The translations under genes and the position numbers were made by a program. From contig NZ_JAAXLA010000008.1 in NCBI RefSeq assembly GCF_012911935.1, forward strand, positions 62,001 to 126,000: a stretch of 64,000 nt of DNA, written 5' to 3'. The DNA is from Pseudonocardia acidicola (GTDB lineage: Bacteria; Actinomycetota; Actinomycetes; Mycobacteriales; Pseudonocardiaceae). How positions within the stretch are numbered: position 1 is the first letter of the stretch; the number at the start of each line of letters is the position of its first letter. The notes below the pieces were generated by a model, which did no database searches, was not told the DNA's origin, and saw nothing but the letters and a program-made list of their open reading frames with translations. Of this stretch, positions 49,795 to 58,493 are shown piece by piece.

Positions 49795-50501
49795 CAGCCG
49801 GCGCCCACGGGCAGCCGGAGGTCTCGCGCGGCGGCCGCGGCGCCGCGCAGCTCCGCGACCCGGTCGGCCATCGTGCCCGGCCCGTACAGCAGGCCCGGCC
49901 CGGCGCAGAACACGTCGGCCCCGGCGGCCGCGGCCGCACCGATGGTGACCGGGTCGATCCCGCCGTCGACCTCCAGCGCGACGTCGAGGCCGCGGCGGTC
50001 GATCTCCGCCCGGGCAGCGGTGATCGTGGACTGCACGGACGCCAGGTAGGGCTGCCCGCCGGGCCCCGGGTCGGCCGTCATGATCAGCAGCAGGTCGATC
50101 ATGTCGAGCACGTGGTCGACGGCGCACAGCGGCGTGGCCGGGCCGAGCGCGACCCCGACCCGCGCGCCCAGCTCGGCGACGGCGAACAGGGTCCGGTGCA
50201 GGTGCCGGTGCGCCTCCGCGTGCACGATGACGATCGAGCACCCCGCGCAGGCCCAGTCCGCCAGCACCGGATCCGGGTCGTCGACCATCAGGTGCACCTC
50301 GAAGTCGAGGTCGACCCGTCCCCGGGCCGCGGCCACCAGCTCCGGCCCGAAGGCCGGGTGGGGCCCGGATCGGCCGTCCTGCACGTCCCAGTGGACGCGG
50401 TCCACGCCGCTGCGCTCCAGCTCGAGCAGCAGGCCTCCGAGATCATGGACGTCCGTGGACAGCACCGACGCGACCAGCGTCGGCTCCTGGTAGCCAGGCA
50501 T
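49794..50501 (-). CDS. rpe: Ribulose-phosphate 3-epimerase family protein
   Basis: 235 residues of TIM-barrel type. VASVLSTDVHDLGGLLLELERSGVDRVHWDVQDG, DFEVHLMVDDPDPVL (HLMV signature), SIVIVHAEAH, GVALGPATPL, LALLI-like LLLIMTADPGPGGQPY and DVALEVDGGIDPVTIGAAAAAGADVF with the phosphate-binding end. It interconverts ribulose-5-P and xylulose-5-P. The usual MSVxPGxxGQ is here MTADPGPGGQ. ATG 50501 has GGAGG upstream. It pairs with prk, as in Calvin-cycle operons. Confidence 0.85.
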   Translation of the reverse strand: MPGYQEPTLVASVLSTDVHDLGGLLLELERSGVDRVHWDVQDGRSGPHPAFGPELVAAARGRVDLDFEVHLMVDDPDPVLADWACAGCSIVIVHAEAHRHLHRTLFAVAELGARVGVALGPATPLCAVDHVLDMIDLLLIMTADPGPGGQPYLASVQSTITAARAEIDRRGLDVALEVDGGIDPVTIGAAAAAGADVFCAGPGLLYGPGTMADRVAELRGAAAAARDLRLPVGAG

Positions 50502-50625
50502 CGCACCTCCTCCGGGCCGGGGATTGCGACGCTAGGCCGGGCCACCTGCACCCGACCCCCCGCAGCGGGGGGAACGCGGGGGGAAATCCTGGAGCGCCCG
50601 GTCGTCCCGCGCTTACTGTGCGGCC

Positions 50626-51297
50626 ATGACGAGTGGTGTGGCGCCAGGGCCCCTGCGCATCGTGCTGGTCGACGACCACGAGATGGTGTTGCAGGGGCTC
50701 AAGGCGATGCTGGCCCCGTTCCGCGGCCGGGTCCGCGTCGTGGGCGAGGCGATCGGTGCGGACGACGCGGTCGGCGTCGTCGCCGGGCTGACCCCCGACA
50801 TCGTGCTGTGCGACGTCCGCATGCAGGGGGCCAGCGGGCTCGACCTGTGCCGGTCACTGCGCGAGCGCGATCCCGGAGTCAAGGTCGTACTGCTCAGTGT
50901 CTACGACGACGAGCAGTACCTGTTCCAGGCGCTGCGCGCCGGCGCCTCCGGCTACCTGCTCAAGCGCATCGGCGGCGAGGAGCTGGTCCGCCAGCTCGAG
51001 CTCGCGCACACCGGTGTCACGGTGATCGACACCGCGCTGGCCGGGCGGGCCGTCGACACCGCCGCGCGGCTGCAGAGCGACGAGTTCTGGCCCGGTGCCC
51101 GGCATGGGCTCACCCACCGCGAGAGCGAGGTGCTGTCGCTGATGGTCACCGGGCTGTCGAACCGGGGCATCGCCACCCGCCTGGTGGTCAGCGACGAGAC
51201 GGTGAAGAGTCACCTGCGATCGATCTACCGCAAGCTCGCGGTGAAGGACCGCACCGGTGCCGTGGCCACCGCGCTGCGCGAGGGGATCTTCCAATGA
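50626..51297 (+). CDS. NarL/LuxR-type response regulator
   Basis: 223 residues. The receiver domain has the acidic pair VDDHE (15-19), phospho-acceptor D63 in VLCDVRMQG and the Lys of GYLLKRIGG; the C-terminal HTH is LTHRESEVLSLMVTGLSNRGIATRLVVSDETVKSHLRSIYRKLAV. It is divergent from the epimerase/kinase pair, with a 124-base gap, and its stop overlaps the sensor kinase start, so it forms a coupled two-component system with the gene after it. Confidence 0.9.
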   Translation: MTSGVAPGPLRIVLVDDHEMVLQGLKAMLAPFRGRVRVVGEAIGADDAVGVVAGLTPDIVLCDVRMQGASGLDLCRSLRERDPGVKVVLLSVYDDEQYLFQALRAGASGYLLKRIGGEELVRQLELAHTGVTVIDTALAGRAVDTAARLQSDEFWPGARHGLTHRESEVLSLMVTGLSNRGIATRLVVSDETVKSHLRSIYRKLAVKDRTGAVATALREGIFQ

Positions 51298-52478
51298 TGG
51301 CCGGCCCGCTGCTCGGACTCGCCGATCTGGAGCGGGAGAACGCGCTGCTGCTGAGCATCATCGAGGCCGTCTCCACCGGGCCCACGGTGGAGACGCTGGC
51401 CGCCGCCGTCGCCCGGCTGATCGTGGACGCCACCGCGACCGATGTGTGCTTCGTGCACGTCCTCGACGACGCCGAACGCTCACTGACCCTGACCGGTGCC
51501 ACCCCACCCTTCGACCAGCAGGTCGGCCGGATCCGGCTGCCGCTGGGCACCGGGGTGACCGGGTGGGTGGCCAGCCACCACGAGCCCGCGGTGATCGTCG
51601 AGCACAAGGAGGCCGACCCGCGGTACGTGCCGTTCCCCGCGCTGCGCGGCACCGAGTTCACCTCGATGGTCTCGGTGCCGATGGCCAGCGACCTCGCCGG
51701 GCTGGTGGGGGTGCTCAACGTGCACACGGCGGCCCGCCGCGAGTTCACCGACCGCGACGTGCGGCTGCTCGTGGGCATCGGCCGGCTGGTGGCCGGGGCG
51801 CTGCACCAGGCACGGGTGCACCGCAGGCTCGCCGCCCGCGAGCGCGCCCACGAGCAGTTCACCGAGCAGGTCATCGCCGCCCAGGAGACCGAGCGGCGGC
51901 GGCTGGCCGGGGACATCCACGACGGCATCTCGCAGCGGCTCGTCACGCTCTCCTACCACCTCGACGCCGCTGGGCAGACGCTGCACGACGAGCCGGGCTA
52001 CGCCGCGGAACAGCTCGGGCTGGCCCGCGGGCTGGTGGACCTGACCCTCGACGAGGCGCGCGCGGCGATCGGCGGGTTGCGCCCACCCGTGCTCGACGAT
52101 CTCGGTCTGGCCGGCGGGCTGGCCAGCCTGGCCCGCTCGGTGCCCGGCCTCGAGGTGGTCCTCGACCTGGCCGACCGGCGGCTGCCCGAGCATCTGGAGA
52201 TCGCGCTCTACCGCATCGCCCAGGAGTGCCTGCAGAACGTCGTCAAGCACGCTGCTGCCCGCAGCGCACAGGTGAGCTTCGCGGTCCGCCGCGGGCACGC
52301 CCGCCTCGAGGTCGCCGACGACGGGGCCGGCTTCGACACCGGCGCGACCGGTGAAGGCCCCGGCGGGTACGGGATCCAGAGCATGACCGAGCGGGCGGAG
52401 CTCGTCGGCGGGTCGCTGACCATCGCCTCCCGGCCGGGGTGTGGAACCACCGTGACGGCACGCGTGCCGATCGGTTGA
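51294..52478 (+). CDS. GAF-domain sensor histidine kinase (NarX/LiaS/DesK type)
   Basis: 394 residues. A GAF domain covers about 32-165 (VARLIVDATATDVCFVHVLD...GTGVTGWVASHHEPAVIVEH...VPMASDLAGLVGVLNVHT). The dimerisation/phosphoacceptor segment ETERRRLAGDIHDGISQRLV puts His at 209. The ATPase has ALYRIAQECLQNVVKHAAA (N box) and VADDGAGFD. There is no membrane segment, so it senses a cytoplasmic signal. ATG 51294 overlaps the regulator stop. Target genes are unknown; the adjacent prk-rpe pair is the nearest candidate. Confidence 0.9.
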   Translation: MMAGPLLGLADLERENALLLSIIEAVSTGPTVETLAAAVARLIVDATATDVCFVHVLDDAERSLTLTGATPPFDQQVGRIRLPLGTGVTGWVASHHEPAVIVEHKEADPRYVPFPALRGTEFTSMVSVPMASDLAGLVGVLNVHTAARREFTDRDVRLLVGIGRLVAGALHQARVHRRLAARERAHEQFTEQVIAAQETERRRLAGDIHDGISQRLVTLSYHLDAAGQTLHDEPGYAAEQLGLARGLVDLTLDEARAAIGGLRPPVLDDLGLAGGLASLARSVPGLEVVLDLADRRLPEHLEIALYRIAQECLQNVVKHAAARSAQVSFAVRRGHARLEVADDGAGFDTGATGEGPGGYGIQSMTERAELVGGSLTIASRPGCGTTVTARVPIG

Positions 52479-52517
52479 CGCGGGGCCTTCCAGGGCCGGG
52501 AGGGCCTAGGCTGCGGT

Positions 52518-53555
52518 ATGGCGAACACACCGGGGGACGCGGTCGGGCCGGCGATCCGCGACCGCCGCGCCCGGCCCTTGCGTGACCTGCGGATATCGGT
52601 CACCGACCGCTGCAACTTCCGCTGCGGCTACTGCATGCCGCGCGAGGTCTTCGGCCCCGGCCACGCGTTCCTGCCGCGCAGCGAGCTGCTGTCCTACGAA
52701 GAACTCGGGCGGCTGGTACGGGTCTTCGCCGACCTCGGCGTCAGCAAGGTCCGGCTCACCGGCGGTGAGCCGCTGCTGCGCCGCGACCTCGACGCCCTGG
52801 TGTCGCTCGTCGCGTCGACACCGGGCATCACGGACGTCGCGCTGACCACCAACGGCTCGCTGCTCGCCGTCCACGCGCAGCGGCTGCGCGACGCGGGACT
52901 GCACCGCGTGACGGTCAGCCTGGACAGCCTCGACCCGGCCGTGTTCGCGGCCATGGGCGACACGAAGGTTCCGCTGTCGAAGGTGCTCGACGGCATCGCC
53001 GCGGCCGCCGGCGCCGGGCTGGCGCCGGTCAAGCTCAACACCGTGCTGCGCCGGGGCATGAACGAGGCCGGTCTGCTCGACCTGGTCGAGTTCGCCCGCG
53101 ACGGCGGCTACGTGCTGCGCTGCATCGAGTACATGGACGTGGGCACGACCAACGGCTGGGGCCCGTCGGAGGTCGTGTCCTCGGCCGAGGTGCTGGGCCG
53201 GATCGCCGCGGTGCACCCGGCCGAACCCGTGGCCCCGGGACGCCCCGGCGAGGTCGCCCGGCGCTGGCGTTACCTCGACGGGCGCGGCGAGTTCGGGCTG
53301 ATCTCGTCGGTGAGCATGCCCTTCTGCAGCACCTGCACCCGGGCCAGGCTCACCGCGGTCGGCGAGCTCTACACCTGCCTGTTCGCCACGCACGGGCGTG
53401 ACCTGCGCGCCCTGCTCCGCGGTGGCATCGACGACGCCGCGCTGCACGCCGCGATCGCCGCCATCTGGGGCGCTCGCGACGACCGTTACTCCGAACTGCG
53501 TGGCGCGGGCACCGCGGACCTCCCGAAACCGGAGATGTCCTACCTGGGCGGCTGA
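52518..53555 (+). CDS. moaA: GTP 3',8-cyclase (molybdenum cofactor synthesis)
   Basis: 345 residues. Radical SAM cluster CNFRCGYC (C32, C36, C39), LTGGEPLLRRDL, the substrate loop and the C-terminal Fe-S cysteines in FCSTCTRARLTAVGELYTCLF. The C-terminal SYLGG carries the double Gly needed for activity. It makes the cyclic intermediate of molybdopterin from GTP, with MoaC. No other moa gene is in the window. ATG 52518 fits the family start. The 3' end overlaps the TetR gene by 16 bases convergently. Confidence 0.92.
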   Translation: MANTPGDAVGPAIRDRRARPLRDLRISVTDRCNFRCGYCMPREVFGPGHAFLPRSELLSYEELGRLVRVFADLGVSKVRLTGGEPLLRRDLDALVSLVASTPGITDVALTTNGSLLAVHAQRLRDAGLHRVTVSLDSLDPAVFAAMGDTKVPLSKVLDGIAAAAGAGLAPVKLNTVLRRGMNEAGLLDLVEFARDGGYVLRCIEYMDVGTTNGWGPSEVVSSAEVLGRIAAVHPAEPVAPGRPGEVARRWRYLDGRGEFGLISSVSMPFCSTCTRARLTAVGELYTCLFATHGRDLRALLRGGIDDAALHAAIAAIWGARDDRYSELRGAGTADLPKPEMSYLGG

Positions 53556-54226
53556 CATCCGGCGCGGGCCGGCCCGGCCACACCCGCGCGCCCGAAGCCC
53601 GTCCGCAGCACGCGGACCAGCCGGGTGACCGCCTGGGCCGTCGTCGCCGGGTCCGCGTCGGCGAGGCCGAGGAGCGGGTCCAGCCCGGGATGCGTGGGGG
53701 CGATGGCCAGGTGCGGCATGAGCATGAGCAGCAACGCGATGAAGACGTCGAGGTCGGCGTCCGGGTCGAGCTGGCCGGCGTCGCGGGCGCTCTCCAGGAT
53801 GGGCCGGACGACCTCGATGTAGTGCCGGTCGACCACGGTGCGCACCGCCGAGCGCGCGGCCGGGTCGGGTTCGAGGTTGACCGCGGCGGTGAGCGCCCGC
53901 TCCACCGGGTGCCCGTCGAAGTAGGCGGTCCAGGCCACGAGCAGCTGCTGCAGCGAGCCGAAGAAGTCCTCGGTCCAGGGCAGGACGACGACGTGCTCGG
54001 TCATCGCGGCCCGGATCCGCACGCTGGCCAGCTCGCTGAGGTGCGCGTACAGGTCGCCCTTGTCGGCGAAGTACTGGAAGAGGCTGCCCTTGCTCACCGA
54101 GGCGTTGCGCGCGATGACGTTGAGGCTGCCGCCCGAGAACCCGCGCGCGACGAACTCCGCCTCCGCGGCGTCGAGCACGGCCTGGCGACGCGCGGCCGGC
54201 AGCCGGTACCACGTCTCGGTCGGCAC
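53540..54226 (-). CDS. TetR-family regulator
   Basis: 228 residues. The N-terminal HTH is AVLDAAEAEFVARGFSGGSLNVIARNASVSKGSLFQYFADKGDLY (about 15-60); the C-terminal part is a helical ligand-binding domain with HPVERALTAAVNLEPDPAAR. GTG 54226 is preferred: GGAGGAG lies 6 bases before it. It is divergent from the BVMO operon and most likely represses it, at the tandem palindromes 54306-54333. The inducer is probably a ketone or alcohol. Confidence 0.87.
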   Translation of the reverse strand: MPTETWYRLPAARRQAVLDAAEAEFVARGFSGGSLNVIARNASVSKGSLFQYFADKGDLYAHLSELASVRIRAAMTEHVVVLPWTEDFFGSLQQLLVAWTAYFDGHPVERALTAAVNLEPDPAARSAVRTVVDRHYIEVVRPILESARDAGQLDPDADLDVFIALLLMLMPHLAIAPTHPGLDPLLGLADADPATTAQAVTRLVRVLRTGFGRAGVAGPARAGCQPPR

Positions 54227-54305
54227 CGGCACCTCCTCCAGGGCGTCGTCTTCTGTCCCCGATCGAGTCCTGAACGTTGCGCCGGGGACGTGGCGCAGCT
54301 TACTG

Positions 54306-54333
54306 TGACCGCCGGTCATATGACCAGTGGTCA
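54306..54333. promoter_or_regulatory. Tandem TetR operator candidate
   Basis: Two copies of the palindrome TGACC-n3-GGTCA lie at 54306-54318 and 54321-54333, 15 bp apart centre to centre. The segment joining them, GGTCATATGACC, is itself a perfect palindrome. Position between the divergent tetR gene and the monooxygenase gene makes it the natural binding site for the TetR protein. Confidence 0.6.
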
Positions 54334-54407
54334 TACCCGGTCGGGATGCCGGTACGGTCGCGGTCCACACCCGACGATCCATCCACGTCTCATCGAGGAG
54401 AACGGAT

Positions 54408-55925
54408 ATGGGCAGCTCGCGAACCCCGCGACAGGTGCGGATCGCCATCATCGGCGCCGGGTTCTCCGGGCTGGGCATGGCGATCCGGCTCCAGCAGGCC
54501 GGAATCGGCGGTTTCGAGATCCTCGAGCGCGCGGACGACATCGGCGGCACCTGGCGGGACAACAGCTACCCCGGCTGCGCCGTCGACGTGCAGTCGCACC
54601 TGTACTCGTTCTCGTTCGCGCCGAACCCCGAATGGAGTCACACCTACTCGCCGCAGGCCGAGATCTGGGACTACATCAAACGCATCGCGGCCGAGCACGA
54701 CGTGCTGCGCCACGTCCGCTTCGGCCACGAGGTGACCGGCGGTGAGTGGGACGAGACCACCGGGCGCTGGCTGCTGCACACCACCGCGGGCGACGTCGAG
54801 GCCCAGTTCGTGATCTCCGGGATGGGGCCGCTGAGCAACCCGGTCCCGCCGGACATCCCCGGGCTGGACACCTTCGCCGGGCACAGCTTCCACTCCGCAC
54901 GGTGGGACCACGACCACGACCTGACCGGCGAGCGCGTGGCCGTCATCGGCACCGGGTCGTCCGCCGCGCAGTTCGTGCCGGAGATCGCCCCCGAGGTGGG
55001 CAGGCTGCTGGTCTTCCAGCGCACTCCGGGCTGGACGTTCCCGCGGAACAACCGCCGGATCACCGCGGTGGAGCACGCCGCCTACCGGCGCTTCCCGGTG
55101 CTGCAGCGGCTGGCGCGCACCCGGCAGTACCTCTACCGCGAGACCATCGCGTTCCTGCTGCAGAGCCCGAAGCGGGTCGGCGTGATCGAGGGGATCTCGC
55201 GGCGGCGGTTGCGCAAGCAGGTCGCCGACCCCGAACTGCGCGCCAAGCTCACCCCGGACTACGCGATGGGCTGCAAGCGGATCATCGTCACCGACGACTT
55301 CCACCCGGCGCTGACCCGGCCGAACGTCTCGGTCATCACCGAGGCCATCAGCGAGATCCGGCCGCACGCGGTGGTCACCGCCGACGGCACCGAGCACCAG
55401 GTCGACACGCTCATCCTCGGCACCGGCTTCCAGGTCATGCCGGTTGCCGACCCGCTGCGCGGCCGCGACGGCGTGCCGCTGGCGCAGCGCTGGTCGACCC
55501 GGCGGGAGGCCTACCTCGGCACCACGGTCGCGGGCTACCCCAACTACTTCATGCTGGTCGGCCCCAACACCGCGACCGGCCACACCTCGGTCCTGCTCTA
55601 CCTCGAGGCGCAGATCGACTACGTCCTGCAGGCGCTGCACCACCTCGACCGCACCGGCACGTCCGCGCTGGACGTGCGCCCGGACGTGCAGGACGCGTTC
55701 AACCGCGACCTGGCCGAACGGCTGGCCGGCACCGTGTGGACCGCCGGCGGCTGCCGGAGCTGGTACCTCGACTCCGACGGCGGCACCTCGGCGCTGTGGC
55801 CGGGGTACACCTGGCAGTTCCAGAAGGCGCTGCGGCACTTCGAGCCGGCCGACTACCGGTTCGGCACCACGTCCGACCTGGACAGCGTGCACACCACCCG
55901 CGACCTCGACCTCGTGAAGGGATGA
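54408..55925 (+). CDS. Baeyer-Villiger type flavin monooxygenase
   Basis: 505 residues. FAD-binding IIGAGFSGLGM (14-24), the type I BVMO fingerprint FAGHSFHSARW at 156-166 (FxGxxxHxxxW), and NADP-binding VIGTGSSAAQ (179-188). Later IILGTGFQ-like TLILGTGFQVMP and YPNYFMLVGPNT are also typical. The enzyme uses NADPH and O2 to turn a ketone into an ester or lactone. ATG 54408 has GAGGAG 8 bases upstream. First gene of a four-gene operon in which the next start overlaps its stop. Confidence 0.9.
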   Translation: MGSSRTPRQVRIAIIGAGFSGLGMAIRLQQAGIGGFEILERADDIGGTWRDNSYPGCAVDVQSHLYSFSFAPNPEWSHTYSPQAEIWDYIKRIAAEHDVLRHVRFGHEVTGGEWDETTGRWLLHTTAGDVEAQFVISGMGPLSNPVPPDIPGLDTFAGHSFHSARWDHDHDLTGERVAVIGTGSSAAQFVPEIAPEVGRLLVFQRTPGWTFPRNNRRITAVEHAAYRRFPVLQRLARTRQYLYRETIAFLLQSPKRVGVIEGISRRRLRKQVADPELRAKLTPDYAMGCKRIIVTDDFHPALTRPNVSVITEAISEIRPHAVVTADGTEHQVDTLILGTGFQVMPVADPLRGRDGVPLAQRWSTRREAYLGTTVAGYPNYFMLVGPNTATGHTSVLLYLEAQIDYVLQALHHLDRTGTSALDVRPDVQDAFNRDLAERLAGTVWTAGGCRSWYLDSDGGTSALWPGYTWQFQKALRHFEPADYRFGTTSDLDSVHTTRDLDLVKG

Positions 55926-56851
55926 CCCGGATGCGCCTTCCCGCCGTGCCCCGCCCGCTGATGCGCGCCCTGGTGCGCTACGGCGTGCGCCCCGTGCTGT
56001 CGGCGGGTGTCCCCGCGGGCTTTCAGCGTCGCTGGCTGGACGTCATGACCGCTCCGACGCCGCTGCCGCCCGGGGTCCGGGTGACCCGCGACCGGCTCGC
56101 CGGACGGCCGGTGGAACGCCTCACCCCGCCCGGGGCCGACCCCGGCCGGGCCGTGCTCTACCTGCACGGCGGCGGCTTCACCGTCGGCTCGCCCGCCAGC
56201 CACCGCGCGCTCGCCGCCCACCTCGCCGACGCCGCCGGAGCCACCGCCTACGTGCTCGACTACCGGCTGGCCCCCGAGCACCCGTACCCCGCGGCGCTGG
56301 ACGACACCACCGCGGCCTACCGAGAACTGCTGGAGCGCGGATACGCCGCCGATCGGATCGCCATCGCCGGTGACTCCGCCGGTGGCTGGCTGACCCTCAG
56401 CGCGGGCATCCGGCTGCGCGATGCCGCAACCCCGCTGCCCGCGCTGCTCGTGCTGATCTCGCCGGTCGTGGACCTCGCGCCCACCGAGACCCGTGACGAC
56501 TCCGCGGACCCGATGCTGCAGAACACCTGGATCCGCTCGTGCGTCACGAGCTTCGCGCCCGGCCGCGACGTCCGCTCGCCGGAGCTGTCGCCGGTGTACG
56601 CCGATCTGGCCGGGCTGCCGCCGCTGTGGGTGCACGTCGGCAGCGACGAGATCCTCTACCCCGACTCGGTCCGGATCGTCGAGGCGGCCCGCGCCGCGGG
56701 CGTGCGCGCCGACCTGCGCCGCCTCGACGGGCTCTGGCACGTCGCGCACGCGCACGCCGGCCTGCTCCCCGAGGCCACCGCCGCGGTCGCCGAGCTCGGC
56801 GGCCACATCCGGCAGGCCACCGTTCCCCACACCACCCGGAGTTCCGCATGA
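55922..56851 (+). CDS. HSL-type alpha/beta hydrolase (esterase)
   Basis: 309 residues of the hormone-sensitive-lipase family. LHGGGFTVG (oxyanion hole), YRLAPEHPYPAAL, nucleophile GDSAGGWLT, acid in GSDEILYPDS and His in WHVAHAHAG. The ATG overlaps the BVMO stop (ATGA), and its own stop overlaps the next gene the same way. Hydrolysis of the ester made by the BVMO is the obvious role. A basic N-terminus (residues 1-45) precedes the core. Confidence 0.88.
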   Translation: MTRMRLPAVPRPLMRALVRYGVRPVLSAGVPAGFQRRWLDVMTAPTPLPPGVRVTRDRLAGRPVERLTPPGADPGRAVLYLHGGGFTVGSPASHRALAAHLADAAGATAYVLDYRLAPEHPYPAALDDTTAAYRELLERGYAADRIAIAGDSAGGWLTLSAGIRLRDAATPLPALLVLISPVVDLAPTETRDDSADPMLQNTWIRSCVTSFAPGRDVRSPELSPVYADLAGLPPLWVHVGSDEILYPDSVRIVEAARAAGVRADLRRLDGLWHVAHAHAGLLPEATAAVAELGGHIRQATVPHTTRSSA

Positions 56852-58455
56852 CCGACCAGCAGTCCTTCGACTACGTCGTCGTCGGGGCGGGTAGCTCGGG
56901 CTGTGTGCTCGCGTCCCGGCTGACCGAGGACCCCACCGTCTCCGTGCTGCTGCTGGAGGCGGGCGGGCCCGACGACGCCGACGAGATCGCAATCCCGGCG
57001 GCCTTCGCGAACCTGTTCAAGACCCGCTGGGACTGGAACTACGAGACCACCGAGCAGAAGCAGCTCGACGGCCGCCGCGCCTACTGGCCGCGGATGAAGG
57101 CCCTCGGCGGCTGCTCCTCGATGAACGCGATGATCTACATCCGGGGCAACCGGGCCGACTACGACGGCTGGCGCGACCGGTACGGCGCCGAGGGCTGGGG
57201 CTACGCCGACGTCCTGCCGTACTTCGTCCGGGCCGAGCGCAACACCCGCCTCTCCGGGCCGTACCACGGGACCTCGGGCCCGCTGCACGTCGAGGACCGG
57301 CGCTACACCCACGAGCTGACCGAGGCCTGGGTCGCCTCCGCCGTGGCCTCCGGGCTCAAGCCGACCGACGACTTCAACGGCGCCGAGCAGGAGGGCGCCG
57401 GGCTCTACCAGGTCACCTGCCGGCGGGGACGGCGCTGGTCGGTCGCCGACGGCTACCTGCGTCCCGCGCTGGACCGGCCCAACCTGACCGTGCACACCGG
57501 GGCGTTCGTGACCCGGGTGAACCTGGCCGGGAACCGCGCGACCGGCGTGTCCTACCTGCACGACGGGACGCCGCGCGTCGCCGAGGCCACCGCCGAGGTG
57601 CTGCTCGCCGGTGGCTCGATCAACTCCCCGCAGCTGCTGATGCTGTCGGGCATCGGGCCGGCGACGCATCTGCGGGAGACCGGCGTCGACGTCGTCGTCG
57701 ACCTGCCCGGCGTCGGGGAGAACCTGCACGACCACCCGGCGGTGCCGCTGCTGTGGCAGACCCGCGGCACCAGCGACCTCGTCGACTTCGTGAACCCGGC
57801 CCGGCTCGTCCAGTGGCAGGCGCTCGGCCGCGGCCCGCTCGCCTCCAACATCGGCGAGGGCGGGGCGTTCTTCCCCAGCCGCGACGGGCTCGCGGCCCCG
57901 GACCTGCAGGTGCACGTCGCGCCGACCGGGTTCTACGACAACGGGCTGCGCGAGCCCGTCGGCCGCATGTTCACCGCCGCCCCCACCCTGGTGTCGGTCG
58001 CGAGCCGTGGCCGGCTGCGACTGCGCTCGGCCGACCCGTCCTGGCGGCCCGAGATCGACGTCCGCTACTACGACGACCCGGCCGACCTCGACGCGATGCT
58101 GGCCGGGTGCCGGCGGCTGCTCGAGATGGCGCAGGAAGGACCGCTGGCCCGGCTGCTGGACCGGCCGTTCCGGCCCGGGCCGGGCGTGCGTGCGACCGAC
58201 GAGGAGCTCGTCGAGCACATCCGGGCCTACACCCAGACGCTGTACCACCCGGTGGGCACCTGCGCGATGGGCACCGGCGAGGACGCCGTCGTCGACAGCG
58301 ACCTGCGGGTGCGCGGCACCGAGGGGCTCCGCGTGGTCGACGCGTCGGTGATGCCGGTCGTGCCCCGCGGGAACACCAACGCCCCGACGATCATGATCGC
58401 GGAGAAGGCCGCCGACCTGCTCCGCGGGCGGTCCGCGTCCGCCGCCACCGTCTGA
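56848..58455 (+). CDS. GMC-family alcohol dehydrogenase/oxidase
   Basis: 535 residues. FAD-binding [20 protein letters not shown] (10-29), [15 protein letters not shown] and the second GMC signature [16 protein letters not shown], with the catalytic region [11 protein letters not shown] and the closing [16 protein letters not shown]. It oxidises an alcohol to aldehyde with FAD. ATG 56848 overlaps the esterase stop. Within the operon it would act on the alcohol released by the esterase. The acceptor is probably not O2 alone. Confidence 0.88.
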   Translation: MTDQQSFDYVVVGAGSSGCVLASRLTEDPTVSVLLLEAGGPDDADEIAIPAAFANLFKTRWDWNYETTEQKQLDGRRAYWPRMKALGGCSSMNAMIYIRGNRADYDGWRDRYGAEGWGYADVLPYFVRAERNTRLSGPYHGTSGPLHVEDRRYTHELTEAWVASAVASGLKPTDDFNGAEQEGAGLYQVTCRRGRRWSVADGYLRPALDRPNLTVHTGAFVTRVNLAGNRATGVSYLHDGTPRVAEATAEVLLAGGSINSPQLLMLSGIGPATHLRETGVDVVVDLPGVGENLHDHPAVPLLWQTRGTSDLVDFVNPARLVQWQALGRGPLASNIGEGGAFFPSRDGLAAPDLQVHVAPTGFYDNGLREPVGRMFTAAPTLVSVASRGRLRLRSADPSWRPEIDVRYYDDPADLDAMLAGCRRLLEMAQEGPLARLLDRPFRPGPGVRATDEELVEHIRAYTQTLYHPVGTCAMGTGEDAVVDSDLRVRGTEGLRVVDASVMPVVPRGNTNAPTIMIAEKAADLLRGRSASAATV

Positions 58456-58493
58456 CCAGCGCCCGAGACCCGACCCCCGACCGGAGGCAGATC

